Of a DNA stretch of 64,000 nucleotides, positions 53,015 through 62,068 are shown in pieces. Location: the NCBI RefSeq assembly GCF_000425705.1, contig NZ_AUDY01000008.1, positions 558,001 to 622,000 on the forward strand, read 5' to 3'. Origin of the DNA: Halobacillus kuroshimensis DSM 18393. GTDB lineage: Bacteria; Bacillota; Bacilli; Bacillales; Halobacillaceae. The notes below the pieces were generated by a model. It did no database searches, had not been told where the DNA came from, and worked only from the letters and a program-made list of their open reading frames with translations. A program made the position numbers and the translations under genes. Numbering within the stretch: the first letter of the stretch is position 1; each line of letters opens with the position of its first letter.

Positions 53015-53926
53015 ATTTTATATCTGGATGCTGTCTGGCTGCTTAATCTTTTGATGGACGGCATGATCCTGTCGCTTACGCAGGGTCTCACCCGTGCAGG
53101 GTCCTCGAAATGGAGGATGGCTGTCGGAGCTTTTACTGCATCGCTGATTGTACCGGTGACCATTTATATGCCGGATTCATGGCTGGTGGGCAGTGCAGGG
53201 AAACTGCTTTTTTCCGTGGTCATTATCCTGACTGCCTTTACCTTTACCTCCCTCCGTGCTTTTTTTGTCCAGTGGGTCACGTTTTATTTCGTAACGTTTG
53301 CCATTGGAGGAAGTATGATGGGGGTCCATTTTTTTCTCGCTTCAGAAGTCGACGTCTTGAAAGGGGCGGTCGTCACGTTCAGCGGCGGTTATGGAGATCC
53401 GGTAAGCTGGCTGTTTGTTGCTGCCGGCTGTCCGTCGGCTTATCTGTTTACCAAATGGCGGTTCAACCAGCTCCAGATTCATCAATTGAAATATGAGGAT
53501 GTTTATGAGGTGGAAATGGTGTGGAACGGTCAACATGCTGTATGCCAAGGTCTTGTGGATAGTGGAAATCAGCTGATTGATCCAGTCAGCAGAAAAATGG
53601 TGTTTCTCGCTGATCCATCGGTGTGGAAGCAGCTTCTGGCCGATGGGGAGCTGGAGCAGTTAAAAGAGGAAGATGTACTCGCTTCTCTCCATGAACTGCC
53701 CGAAACGCTGCAGTCCGCTGTGCGGCTTGTTCCTTATCAGGCAGCAGGGATATCCGGCAAGCTTCTCGTTACACTCATGATTGATCAGATTACTGTACAG
53801 ACGAATGAGGGTCCGCTGGTAATCAAACACCCTCTTGTCGGCGTCCAGCATCAACCATTAACCCGGGACGGACTTTATCAAATGCTGATCCACCCCCATG
53901 TCATGGTCAAAGGAAAATCAGCGTAA
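53015..53926 (+). CDS. spoIIGA: Sigma-E processing peptidase SpoIIGA
   Basis: A 303-residue protein: five membrane helices (about 3-145) and a cytoplasmic aspartic-protease domain with the catalytic DSGN (in [11 protein letters not shown], near 187). It cleaves pro-sigma-E. The frame has no ATG, GTG or TTG after the predicted promoter until residue 13. ATT at 53015 lies 7 nt after GGGAGGG and gives [11 protein letters not shown], close to the B. subtilis start; CTG 53024 is an alternative. ATG 52964 would lie upstream of the expected transcript start and lacks a ribosome site. Confidence 0.88.
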   Translation: MLYLDAVWLLNLLMDGMILSLTQGLTRAGSSKWRMAVGAFTASLIVPVTIYMPDSWLVGSAGKLLFSVVIILTAFTFTSLRAFFVQWVTFYFVTFAIGGSMMGVHFFLASEVDVLKGAVVTFSGGYGDPVSWLFVAAGCPSAYLFTKWRFNQLQIHQLKYEDVYEVEMVWNGQHAVCQGLVDSGNQLIDPVSRKMVFLADPSVWKQLLADGELEQLKEEDVLASLHELPETLQSAVRLVPYQAAGISGKLLVTLMIDQITVQTNEGPLVIKHPLVGVQHQPLTRDGLYQMLIHPHVMVKGKSA

Positions 53927-53943
53927 GGGAGAAGGAGGATTTC

Positions 53944-54663
53944 ATGTTTAAGTGGATGTTCAGAGCGCGGCTCTGGTATTACCGGTTGTTAATGAAGCTT
54001 GGGATTAAGCAGGATGAAATCTACTATATCGGTGGCAGTGAGGCACTTCCACCACCCCTTTCCAGGGAAGAAGAAAAAGAGCTTCTGGAACGTCTGCCCA
54101 AAGGGGACAAAGCTGCCCGGGCCATGCTGATTGAGAGAAACCTGCGGCTGGTCGTTTATATTGCCAGAAAGTTTGAAAACACAGGGTTAAACATAGAAGA
54201 TTTGATCAGTATCGGGACCATTGGTCTGATCAAGGCCGTGAATACCTTTGACCCGGAGAAAAAGATCAAGCTAGCCACTTACGCCTCCCGCTGTATAGAA
54301 AATGAGATTCTGATGCACCTGCGTAAAAGCAATAAGCTGAAAACCGAGGTTTCCTTTGATGAACCTTTGAATGTCGACTGGGACGGCAATGAACTGCTAT
54401 TATCCGATATTCTTGGTACGGAAGAAGATCTGATTACAAAAGGAATCGAAAAGAAAATCGATAAAAAGCTTCTCAAATCAGCACTCGAGCAGTTGAATGA
54501 CAGGGAAAAACAGATTATGGAGCTCCGTTTCGGCCTGATTGGAAAGAAAGAGAAAACCCAGAAGGATGTAGCCGATATGATGGGGATATCCCAGTCTTAT
54601 ATATCAAGGCTGGAGAAGAAAATTATCCGCCGTCTGCAGCGGGAGTTCGACAAAATGGTCTAA
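53944..54663 (+). CDS. sigE: Sporulation sigma factor sigma-E (pro-form)
   Basis: A 239-residue early mother-cell sigma factor. The amphipathic pro-sequence (about 1-29) ends in the conserved processing region [15 protein letters not shown]. Regions 2 ([13 protein letters not shown]...[15 protein letters not shown]) and 4 ([22 protein letters not shown]) are intact. RBS GGAGAAGGAGG before ATG 53944. It follows spoIIGA by 17 bases in one operon, as in B. subtilis. Confidence 0.97.
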   Translation: MFKWMFRARLWYYRLLMKLGIKQDEIYYIGGSEALPPPLSREEEKELLERLPKGDKAARAMLIERNLRLVVYIARKFENTGLNIEDLISIGTIGLIKAVNTFDPEKKIKLATYASRCIENEILMHLRKSNKLKTEVSFDEPLNVDWDGNELLLSDILGTEEDLITKGIEKKIDKKLLKSALEQLNDREKQIMELRFGLIGKKEKTQKDVADMMGISQSYISRLEKKIIRRLQREFDKMV

Positions 54664-54682
54664 AAACCTCATGTAAAGCCGA

Positions 54683-54713
54683 TGCATAAAATTCCCACCC
54701 AGGGAGATACTGA
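54683..54713 (+). promoter_or_regulatory. Candidate sigma-F/sigma-G promoter of sigG
   Basis: TGCATA (54683-54688), 17-bp spacer, GATACTGA (54706-54713) approximate the forespore pattern TGAATA, 17-18 bp, CATACTA. It ends 33 bases before the sigG start, fitting forespore expression. Confidence 0.45.
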
Positions 54714-54746
54714 GAACTGATTACAGCTTCCTGGGAGGGTCTTACA

Positions 54747-55526
54747 TTGACACGACATAAAGTAGAGATATGCGGCGTAGATACATCAAAACTTCCGGTA
54801 CTGAAAAACACAGAAATGAAAGACCTGTTTGTACGACTGCAGAGTGGAGAGCTTGAGGCCAGGGAACAACTGGTGAATGGAAATCTCCGCCTCGTTTTAT
54901 CCGTGATTCAACGCTTTAACAATCGTGGAGAATATGGCGACGATCTATTCCAAGTGGGATGTATCGGTCTTATGAAATCCATAGATAACTTCGATCTCAG
55001 TCACAATGTGAAATTTTCCACCTATGCTGTACCGATGATCATCGGAGAAATCCGAAGATACTTAAGAGACAATAACCCGATCCGGGTTTCGCGGTCCCTG
55101 CGCGATACAGCCTATAAGGCCCTGCAGATGCGGGAGAAGATGATCAGTGAAACCAATAAAGATCCAGCTCCACATGAAATTGCTGAACGGATGGGTGTTC
55201 CTCATGAGGATGTTGTATTCGCTATGGACGCTATTCAGGATCCGGTCTCTCTGTTTGAACCCATATACAATGATGGAGGCGACCCGATTTTTGTAGTGGA
55301 TCAGCTGAAGGATGATCGTGAGAAAGATACCGTATGGATCGATGAACTGTCCCTGAGAGAAGGGATGAAAAAACTGAACGACCGGGAAAAAATGATTTTG
55401 ACCAAACGCTTTTTTCAGGGGAAAACCCAGATGGAAGTGGCCGAAGAAATCGGAATTTCCCAGGCTCAGGTATCAAGGCTTGAAAAAGCAGCCATTAAAG
55501 AAATGAATACCTCCATGTTTCAATAA
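54747..55526 (+). CDS. sigG: Forespore sigma factor sigma-G
   Basis: A 259-residue late forespore sigma factor, very close to B. subtilis SigG. N-terminal KVEICGVDTSKLPVLKN is the conserved anti-sigma contact region; region 2 (LVLSVIQRFNNRGEY, FSTYAVPMIIGEIRRYLRDN) and region 4 (GKTQMEVAEEIGISQAQVSRLEK) follow. Start is TTG 54747 behind CTGGGAGGG, 8 nt spacing; the weak start codon may limit translation. Ends with a strong terminator. Confidence 0.97.
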   Translation: MTRHKVEICGVDTSKLPVLKNTEMKDLFVRLQSGELEAREQLVNGNLRLVLSVIQRFNNRGEYGDDLFQVGCIGLMKSIDNFDLSHNVKFSTYAVPMIIGEIRRYLRDNNPIRVSRSLRDTAYKALQMREKMISETNKDPAPHEIAERMGVPHEDVVFAMDAIQDPVSLFEPIYNDGGDPIFVVDQLKDDREKDTVWIDELSLREGMKKLNDREKMILTKRFFQGKTQMEVAEEIGISQAQVSRLEKAAIKEMNTSMFQ

Positions 55527-55565
55527 AAGAACTTTTCTGCCGCCTGGCAGAAAAGTTCTTTTTGT
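55526..55565 (+). terminator. Intrinsic terminator after sigG
   Basis: Perfect 16-bp stem (55526-55541 with 55546-55561), GCCT loop, T-run. Confidence 0.93.
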
Positions 55566-55677
55566 TTCCAACACGGCAGGTACTATGTCGGAAAATCCTT
55601 AAGAATACAGGAGAACGAGCCACTTTTTCTATTCTCCACAGCCGCTGCATATAGTAAGATAAGGAGTGTGAGCTGAA

Positions 55678-55953
55678 ATGAAAATTACCGAACTGCAGAT
55701 GAAGGACGTCATCGCCATGGAAACAGGAGAGCGTCTCGGGTATATCAGCGACCTTGACATTGATACGCAGCGGGGGCGCTTGAAAGGGCTTGTACTGACG
55801 ATGAAAGGGAAAGCTATGGGTCTGTTCGGAAAAGAAGAAGAAATGACCATCCCATGGGATCAGATCGTAAACATTGGAGCGGACGTTATATTAGTGAAAA
55901 AGTCTGCCTATAAAGGACTGCCTGCAGTTCAAAAGACAGATTCAGCGGAATAG
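55678..55953 (+). CDS. ylmC: YlmC/YmxH-like PRC-barrel protein
   Basis: A 91-residue PRC-barrel protein (LQMKDVIAMETGERLGYISDLDID, near 5-28, and the IPWDQIVNIGADVILV strand pair). YlmC/YmxH proteins are linked to sporulation; function unknown. ATG 55678 has AAGGAG some 15 nt upstream and TGAGCTGAA nearer, so the start is by family length. A CATATAGTA -10-like element at 55648-55656 resembles mother-cell promoters (weak). Confidence 0.88.
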   Translation: MKITELQMKDVIAMETGERLGYISDLDIDTQRGRLKGLVLTMKGKAMGLFGKEEEMTIPWDQIVNIGADVILVKKSAYKGLPAVQKTDSAE

Positions 55954-56012
55954 AGCAAGAAATGAGAAGGAAAATGTGTTAAAATGAATGAAATTGAGGT
56001 GGTGGTTAAGAA

Positions 56013-56810
56013 GTGGAACCCTTCAAACGACAATCAACGAGACAGCTCTCCTGTTTCCAGCAGTATCCTGAAATCATTTCCGGGATAACGACAAGGAACG
56101 GAGGGGTCAGCCGTGGTTCTTTTTCATCCATGAATATGGGGCTCCATGTCCATGATGAAGAGGACCTGGTCATAGAAAACCGCAGGCTTCTTGCAGAGGA
56201 AATCGGTATCCCTTTGTCCCGCTGGGTCATAGGGGAACAGGTTCACGGCACAAAAGTAGCTGACGCCGGCTCCCTGCCGGCTGGCGCTGGTTCCGAGTCT
56301 TTGGAAACAGCCGCTGCTGGAGTGGACGGGCTGATCACAAAAGAGAAGAATCTGGTTCTTGGAGCTTTTTATGCCGATTGTGTGCCCCTGTACTTTTTTG
56401 ATCCAGAATCCCAATGGATTGGAATTGCTCATGCCGGATGGAAAGGAACCGTTCACGGCATGTCCGGCCGGATGATTTCTGCGCTGGAGGAGAAAGGGTG
56501 CTCCAGGGAGGATATCCAGGTTGTGATCGGTCCATGCATCAGTCCGGAGCAGTATGAAGTGGACGACAACGTCATCCGTCACATACCCAAGCGGTACTAC
56601 GAAGCATGCGTTTTGAATAAAGGCGGCGGTCGGTATCAACTGGACTTGAAAGAATTAAATAGACAAATGTTAATCGAAATGGGAATGCAGGAATCTGCTG
56701 TGCAGATTTCCGGAGCATGTACATACGAGAAGGAAGATCAGTTTTACTCCCATCGCCGCGATCAGGGGAAAACAGGGCGGATGCTCGGTTTTATTGCTTT
56801 GAAAGCTTAA
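56013..56810 (+). CDS. ylmD: Multicopper polyphenol oxidase/purine nucleosidase family protein YlmD
   Basis: A 265-residue YlmD/YfiH family protein. The zinc/catalytic residues are His in EQVHGTKVA (near 75), Cys in FYADCVPLYF (near 123) and His in IAHAGWKG (near 140). Family members have been shown to phosphorylate or deaminate purine nucleosides and were earlier called laccases. GTG 56013 behind GAGGTGGTGG. First of the ylmD-ylmE-sepF-ylmG run. Confidence 0.92.
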   Translation: MEPFKRQSTRQLSCFQQYPEIISGITTRNGGVSRGSFSSMNMGLHVHDEEDLVIENRRLLAEEIGIPLSRWVIGEQVHGTKVADAGSLPAGAGSESLETAAAGVDGLITKEKNLVLGAFYADCVPLYFFDPESQWIGIAHAGWKGTVHGMSGRMISALEEKGCSREDIQVVIGPCISPEQYEVDDNVIRHIPKRYYEACVLNKGGGRYQLDLKELNRQMLIEMGMQESAVQISGACTYEKEDQFYSHRRDQGKTGRMLGFIALKA

Positions 56811-56831
56811 GGGACGGGAAGGAGTTCAGCA

Positions 56832-57506
56832 ATGTCTGTAGCAGAAAATCTAGCAGAAATTAAAGAAAATATTGAACAGGCCTGTCAAAGGTGCGGACGT
56901 GATGCCAATGAAGTATCCATTGTGGCGGTTACGAAATACGTGTCCACCGAGCGGGCGCAGGAAGCTTTGGAAGCAGGGATACACAATCTTGGGGAAAATC
57001 GCAGGGAAGGGCTGCTTGAAAAATATGAGGCAGTCGGCGATCAGGCTACCTGGCATTTCATCGGGACGCTGCAGTCCCGGAAAGTGAAGGAAGTCATCGA
57101 TTATGTGTCAATGATTCATTCCCTTGACAGACGTTCCCTGGCTAAGGAAATTGACAAAAGGGCGTCTGCACCTGTACCATGCTTCGTTCAGGTGAATATC
57201 AGCGGGGAGGACTCCAAGCATGGACTGCCTGCCTCAGAAGTGGAAAGCTTTATAGAAGCTGTGCAGGACTTTAAACAAGTTAAAATCGTTGGTCTGATGA
57301 CAATGGCTCCGCATACAGAAGATGAGGAGCGTCTCCGCGGCGTCTTCCGTCAGCTTCGGGCCTTAAGGGACCGAATCAGGGATAAAGGGTATGCCCATGC
57401 GCCGTGTGAATACTTGTCCATGGGAATGAGCAATGATTATGCGCTGGCTGTAGAAGAAGGAGCTACTCACGTACGACTCGGTTCCTGTCTTGTCGGCGGA
57501 CAATAA
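56832..57506 (+). CDS. ylmE: Pyridoxal-phosphate homeostasis protein YlmE
   Basis: A 224-residue YggS/PLPBP family protein that binds pyridoxal phosphate and buffers its level. The PLP lysine is in VAVTKYVS (near 36), LGENRREG and WHFIGTLQSRK follow, and SMGMSNDY (near 194) binds phosphate. RBS AAGGAG upstream of ATG 56832. 21 bases after ylmD. Confidence 0.94.
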   Translation: MSVAENLAEIKENIEQACQRCGRDANEVSIVAVTKYVSTERAQEALEAGIHNLGENRREGLLEKYEAVGDQATWHFIGTLQSRKVKEVIDYVSMIHSLDRRSLAKEIDKRASAPVPCFVQVNISGEDSKHGLPASEVESFIEAVQDFKQVKIVGLMTMAPHTEDEERLRGVFRQLRALRDRIRDKGYAHAPCEYLSMGMSNDYALAVEEGATHVRLGSCLVGGQ

Positions 57507-57524
57507 AACAATGAGGTGATGGAA

Positions 57525-57971
57525 ATGAGCATGAAGAATAAATTCCGTTCATTTTTTACGTTAGACGATGAATATGAATACATTGAAGAAGAAGTGGAAG
57601 AAGACGACGAAGAGTCCCATCAGCCCCAGAAAAACACGAAGAAGCAGGATAGTAACAACATTGTCAGCCTGAAAAGTGCAAAGTCCTCATCCAAAATGGT
57701 CCTGAGTGAACCGAACAGCTACAATGAGGCGCAGAATATTGCGGATCAGCTGGTGAGCCGCCGTGCCGTTGTCATTAATCTGCAGCGTGTCGATCACAAT
57801 CAGGCGAAGCGGATAGTAGATTTTTTAAGCGGAACCGTATATGCTATAGGTGGAGACATTCAAAAACTAGGTTCACAAACCTTCCTCTGTACACCGGATA
57901 ATGTAGAAATTTCCGGATCGATTTCTGATATTATAACAGCAGAAGAAGAGGACTTGAATAGAAGGTGGTAA
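57525..57971 (+). CDS. sepF: Septum-forming protein SepF
   Basis: A 148-residue division protein: short amphipathic membrane helix ([10 protein letters not shown]), an acidic linker ([12 protein letters not shown]) and the SepF core (about 62-135; [34 protein letters not shown]). It links FtsZ to the membrane. ATG 57525 is 6 nt past GAGGTG. ATG 57531 is possible and would make the membrane helix the exact N-terminus. Confidence 0.94.
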   Translation: MSMKNKFRSFFTLDDEYEYIEEEVEEDDEESHQPQKNTKKQDSNNIVSLKSAKSSSKMVLSEPNSYNEAQNIADQLVSRRAVVINLQRVDHNQAKRIVDFLSGTVYAIGGDIQKLGSQTFLCTPDNVEISGSISDIITAEEEDLNRRW

Positions 57972-57974
57972 GTC

Positions 57975-58244
57975 ATGGCTTTTGTTTTTAACATTTTAAC
58001 GACAGCACTACAATTATACAGCTGGATCTTAATCATTTACATCCTGCTTTCCTGGTTTCCGGGAGCACGTGAATCCAGCTTTGGGCAGATACTCGGCCGC
58101 CTGGCCGAACCGTTTCTTGAGCCCTTCAGGAAAATCATTCCACCGCTTGGGATGATCGATCTTTCCCCGCTTGTCGCCATTATCGTTCTGCGGTTTGCTT
58201 CGCAGGGATTGAACCAGCTTTACTGGATGCTTGCAGGGTTATAA
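57975..58244 (+). CDS. ylmG: YggT family membrane protein YlmG
   Basis: An 89-residue membrane protein with two hydrophobic helices and the central ILGRLAEPFLEPFRKIIPPLGMIDLSP motif of the YggT family. It may act in division or membrane organisation, as shown for plastid homologues; bacterial role unclear. Begins four bases after sepF. Confidence 0.93.
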   Translation: MAFVFNILTTALQLYSWILIIYILLSWFPGARESSFGQILGRLAEPFLEPFRKIIPPLGMIDLSPLVAIIVLRFASQGLNQLYWMLAGL

Positions 58245-58247
58245 AAG

Positions 58248-58294
58248 AAGGAACAGAAGCTAGAGCATTTCCCGCTCTTTTCTGTTCCTTTTGG
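58248..58294 (+). terminator. Terminator between ylmG and ylmH
   Basis: AAGGAACAGAA (58248-58258) pairs with TTCTGTTCCTT (58280-58290), with AGAGC/GCTCT inside, then TTTT. Probably partial, since ylmH follows 23 bases later. Confidence 0.78.
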
Positions 58295-58312
58295 TAGTTA
58301 TGGAGGCTTTTT

Positions 58313-59086
58313 ATGGACATGTACCAGCATTTTAGAAAGGAAGAGCATCCGTTTATCGACCAGGTGGTTTCCTGGCGGGAGGATGTGGCTTTAAAGTACC
58401 AGCGGCGTTTATCAGATTTCCTCGACCCGCGTGAGCAGAAAATTGTCAAAGCAGTGATGGGGAATGACGCGGATCTGATCCACCAGCTTGAAGGTGGTGC
58501 GGAAAACAGTGAGCGGAAGCGGGCGGTCATTGCTCCTGATTATGAGCAGATCGACAAGGAAGATTTCCAGCTGATCCTGCTTCAAGCCGAATATCCGGTG
58601 AAATTTGTAACGATGGAACACAGAGATGTGCTCGGGGCTTTTATGTCCCTCGGCATCCGTCGTGAGAAAATCGGGGATGTTGTCGTGAAGGATGGAATCA
58701 TCCAGCTGACAGCCGCCGCTGAAATCAGCGATTATATTAAAATGAATTTGACGGGAATCAAGCGTTCCACCGTCGATTTCAAGGAGGTTCCTTGGGCGGA
58801 TCGTATAGAAAGTGATGAAACGTGGACAAAAAGAGAAACGACTGTGTCTTCACTCCGTCTGGATGTAATCGTTAAAGAAATCTACGGCATGTCCCGAAAG
58901 AAAGCTGGTCTTTTTATTGAAGGCGGCCATGTGAAAGTGAATTTCCGGACCGTGGATGACGGCGCATTTTCACTGGAGCCAGGAGATTTGATTTCTCTCA
59001 AGGGAAAAGGCCGGAGCCGTCTGGATGAAGTAACGGGCCAGACGAAAAAGGACAAATACAAAATTATTACAGCACGCCTGAATTAA
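58313..59086 (+). CDS. ylmH: S4-domain RNA-binding protein YlmH
   Basis: A 257-residue protein with an N-terminal YlmH domain and C-terminal S4 RNA-binding domain (about 180-250; SLRLDVIVKEIYGMSRKKAGLFIEGGHVKVN). B. subtilis YlmH (RqcP-like paralogue) binds ribosomes and acts in rescue of stalled large subunits. ATG 58313 behind TGGAGG. Confidence 0.93.
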   Translation: MDMYQHFRKEEHPFIDQVVSWREDVALKYQRRLSDFLDPREQKIVKAVMGNDADLIHQLEGGAENSERKRAVIAPDYEQIDKEDFQLILLQAEYPVKFVTMEHRDVLGAFMSLGIRREKIGDVVVKDGIIQLTAAAEISDYIKMNLTGIKRSTVDFKEVPWADRIESDETWTKRETTVSSLRLDVIVKEIYGMSRKKAGLFIEGGHVKVNFRTVDDGAFSLEPGDLISLKGKGRSRLDEVTGQTKKDKYKIITARLN

Positions 59087-59161
59087 TCCTGCTGAAAAGA
59101 AGGAAATCGAAGGTTGTTGTCGAATCTTTAACATAACGAGTTAGATGGGGAGGTGGCTGGT

Positions 59162-59686
59162 GTGCCTTTAACACCATTGGATATTCATAACAAAGAATTC
59201 ACCCGGGGCTTCCGTGGGTATGACGAGGATGAGGTTAACGAATTTCTTGATCAGGTCATTAAGGATTATGAAATTGTCATCCGTCAAAAGAAAGAACTGG
59301 AGCGGGAAGTGACGCAGCTGAATGAGAGACTTGGTCATTTCAATGATATTGAAACGACATTGAATAAATCCATCCTTGTGGCTCAAGAAACGGCCGAAGA
59401 TGTAAAAAACAGTGCAAACAAAGAGTCGAAGCTCATTATTAAAGAAGCAGAAAAGAACGCCGACCGTATTATTAATGAAGCACTGGAAAAATCACGCCGG
59501 ATCTCCATTGAAGTCGAGGATATGAAAAAGCAGGCAAAAGTGTTCAAAACAAGGCTCCGTATGCTTGTGGAAGCACAGATTGATATGATAGAAAATGATG
59601 ATTGGGATCATCTGTTTGATACAGAGATTGACAATGAGCAGGAAGTGGAACGGAAAATGGAACAGGAGTACAGCTCCCAGCCTTAA
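59162..59686 (+). CDS. divIVA: Cell division initiation protein DivIVA
   Basis: A 174-residue coiled-coil protein marking poles and septa. The N-terminal curvature-sensing domain (PLTPLDIHNKEF...FRGYDEDEVNEFLDQV, 2-35) and a long coiled coil (about 40-150) match B. subtilis DivIVA. GTG 59162 with GGGGAGG 8 nt upstream gives the conserved start; GTG 59153 overlaps the site. In B. subtilis ileS follows; here a terminator and lspA follow. Confidence 0.95.
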   Translation: MPLTPLDIHNKEFTRGFRGYDEDEVNEFLDQVIKDYEIVIRQKKELEREVTQLNERLGHFNDIETTLNKSILVAQETAEDVKNSANKESKLIIKEAEKNADRIINEALEKSRRISIEVEDMKKQAKVFKTRLRMLVEAQIDMIENDDWDHLFDTEIDNEQEVERKMEQEYSSQP

Positions 59687-59722
59687 CAGCATTCTACATA
59701 AACTGGTCCGTGCCATTCATCA

Positions 59723-59750
59723 GGCACCGTTCTGTGCAGCGGTGCCTTTT
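59723..59750 (+). terminator. Terminator after divIVA
   Basis: Perfect 7-bp GC-rich stem (59723-59729 with 59740-59746), then TTTT. An extended -10 (TGG then TACAAT, 59782-59790) downstream probably starts the lspA transcript. Confidence 0.8.
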
Positions 59751-59825
59751 CCTATGGGAACAGGTTTCGCCCGTCGAAATGTGGTACAATAGCCAGGGAT
59801 AACAATTGTTTGATGGAGGACGCGT

Positions 59826-60299
59826 ATGTATGTGTATTATCTGACAGCCTTAGTGCTGATCATACTGGACCAGTGGACGAAGTATCTGGTCGTTACTAAA
59901 ATGGAAATAGGACAAAGCATCCCGGTTATCGAGAATTTCTTCTATTTAACGTCACACCGGAACCAGGGAGCTGCCTGGGGAATTCTCCAGGGGCAGATGT
60001 GGTTTTTTTACATCATTACGGTAATCGTGATTGGATTTGTCATTTACTATCTTCAGCAGATGGGAAAGCAGAGCCGCCTTGTAGGAGCAGCCCTTTCCTT
60101 GATACTCGCCGGAGCTGTCGGCAATTTCATTGACCGGATTTTTCGGAAGGAAGTCGTGGATTTTGCGAACACATATATTTTCACCTACGATTTCCCGATC
60201 TTTAATGTCGCCGATTCGGCGCTCGTCATCGGTGTTGCTTTCATTATGATCGCTGCTTTTTTAGACGAGCGTAAAAAGAAAGGAAGTATAGAATCTTGA
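59826..60299 (+). CDS. lspA: Lipoprotein signal peptidase II
   Basis: A 157-residue membrane aspartic protease with four helices, cleaving prolipoproteins after lipidation (for example CtaC and YlaJ of this window). Catalytic Asp residues lie in [11 protein letters not shown] (near 102) and FNVADSAL (near 130); [10 protein letters not shown] is also conserved. ATG 59826 behind TGGAGGA. The stop overlaps the next gene. Confidence 0.96.
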   Translation: MYVYYLTALVLIILDQWTKYLVVTKMEIGQSIPVIENFFYLTSHRNQGAAWGILQGQMWFFYIITVIVIGFVIYYLQQMGKQSRLVGAALSLILAGAVGNFIDRIFRKEVVDFANTYIFTYDFPIFNVADSALVIGVAFIMIAAFLDERKKKGSIES

Positions 60300-61204
60300 G
60301 TGAACAATACAACGTAACAGAAAAAGACCAATCCACCCGGATTGATAAATTATTAACAGAAGTCATTGAAGATGTGTCCAGATCCCAGATCCAGGGATGG
60401 CTGAAGGGTGATGTCATTCTTGTGGACGGAAAAGCTGTCAAAAGTAATTATAAGGTGCAGGAAGGGGAAACCATTACATGGCATGTTCCTGACCCGGAGC
60501 CGATGGATATTCTGCCGGAAGATATGAACTTGGATATCGTTTATGAAGACTCCGATGTGATCGTCGTCAATAAACCTTCAGGCATGGTCATCCACCCGGC
60601 CGCTGGTCATTATTCCGGCACGCTCGTCAACGGGCTGCTTCATCATTGTACAGATCTTTCCGGCATCAACGGGGTGGAACGGCCGGGCATTGTCCACCGA
60701 ATTGATAAAGATACGAGCGGGCTCCTTATGGTGGCTAAAAATGATAAGGCCCACCGTTCTCTTGCAGACCAGCTTTCCAAGAAAACAGTGGAGCGGAAAT
60801 ATGAAGCGGTCGTCCATGGGGAGATCAGTCATGAATATGGAACCATTGACGCCCCGATCGGCCGTGATACGAAGGACCGTCAGAAGATGACGGTTGTCGA
60901 TGGCGGCCGTGATGCCGTGACCCATTTCCGGGTCATTCGTCTTTTTAATGATTTTACCCACGTCGAGTGCAAGCTTGAAACAGGGCGCACCCACCAGATC
61001 CGTGTCCATATGCGGTACATCAGCCACCCGCTGGCTGGTGACCCGAAATACGGCCCGAGAAAGACTCTCGATCTTAATGGTCAGGCGCTTCACGCCAAAG
61101 TGCTGGGTTTTGAGCATCCTTCAACAGGAGAGTGGATGCAATTTGAAGTGGATCCTCCCCAGGAATTTGCGGATGTTCTTCGTGAACTCGAGCTTCGTGA
61201 ATGA
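60296..61204 (+). CDS. ylyB: RluD-type 23S rRNA pseudouridine synthase (YlyB)
   Basis: A 302-residue RluA/RluD family enzyme: N-terminal S4 domain (RIDKLLTEV...[19 protein letters not shown], about 12-60) and the catalytic block [20 protein letters not shown] with the nucleophile Asp near 142. It probably makes pseudouridines in 23S rRNA. TTG 60296 overlaps the lspA stop by four bases; the ribosome site is weak. Position matches ylyB of B. subtilis. Confidence 0.92.
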   Translation: MSEQYNVTEKDQSTRIDKLLTEVIEDVSRSQIQGWLKGDVILVDGKAVKSNYKVQEGETITWHVPDPEPMDILPEDMNLDIVYEDSDVIVVNKPSGMVIHPAAGHYSGTLVNGLLHHCTDLSGINGVERPGIVHRIDKDTSGLLMVAKNDKAHRSLADQLSKKTVERKYEAVVHGEISHEYGTIDAPIGRDTKDRQKMTVVDGGRDAVTHFRVIRLFNDFTHVECKLETGRTHQIRVHMRYISHPLAGDPKYGPRKTLDLNGQALHAKVLGFEHPSTGEWMQFEVDPPQEFADVLRELELRE

Positions 61205-61215
61205 TAAATCCAGTC

Positions 61216-61244
61216 TTGACAAAAGATGAATGCTTTGACATAAT
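61216..61244 (+). promoter_or_regulatory. Promoter of the pyr operon
   Basis: TTGACA (61216-61221), 17-bp spacer, CATAAT (61239-61244). A second TTGACA at 61235 with TATAAA 15 bp later is less well spaced. Confidence 0.8.
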
Positions 61245-61264
61245 CCTTAATAGAATATAAAGAC

Positions 61265-61367
61265 CTTTAAGAGCAGTCCCGTGAGGCTGAGAAGGTACGG
61301 TGATTTTACGAGTGATCTATGCGTGAAAAACCCCTTTTCTGCCTGCATGCGGAAAAGGGGTTTTTTT
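61265..61367 (+). promoter_or_regulatory. PyrR attenuator 1 (pyrR leader)
   Basis: PyrR-binding loop with the conserved CAGTCCCGTGAGGCTGAGAAGG (in two parts 61274-61285 and 61286-61295), then a terminator hairpin 61326-61339 with 61352-61365 and seven T. PyrR bound to UMP stabilises the binding loop and favours termination, as established in B. subtilis. Confidence 0.93.
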
Positions 61368-61371
61368 GTAA

Positions 61372-61926
<555 letters not shown>

Positions 61927-61940
61927 CTGAATGAACATGC

Positions 61941-62045
61941 CCTTTAAAAAAGTCCCGTGAGGCTTAAAAGGAATCGTATGGACCCTTCGTGTAGCCGCTA
62001 CACGTGTGCCTCTTTACGCCTTTTAAGCGTAGGGAGGCTTTTTTT
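61941..62045 (+). promoter_or_regulatory. PyrR attenuator 2 (between pyrR and pyrP)
   Basis: PyrR loop AGTCCCGTGAGGCTTAAAAGG (split 61951-61961 and 61962-61971), then a terminator stem GCCTC...TACGC with GCGTA...GAGGC (62008-62038) and seven T. A GTGTAG/CTACAC stem at 61989-62004 lies between and may belong to the antiterminator. Confidence 0.92.
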
Positions 62046-62068
62046 ACGGGCAGAGGAGGAATGAACAA

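Noticed and set aside
59700-59760. Possible T-box leader remnant of ileS
   Set aside because: The hairpin lacks the conserved T-box bulge sequence (GGTGG...ACCGCG type) and is a plain short terminator.
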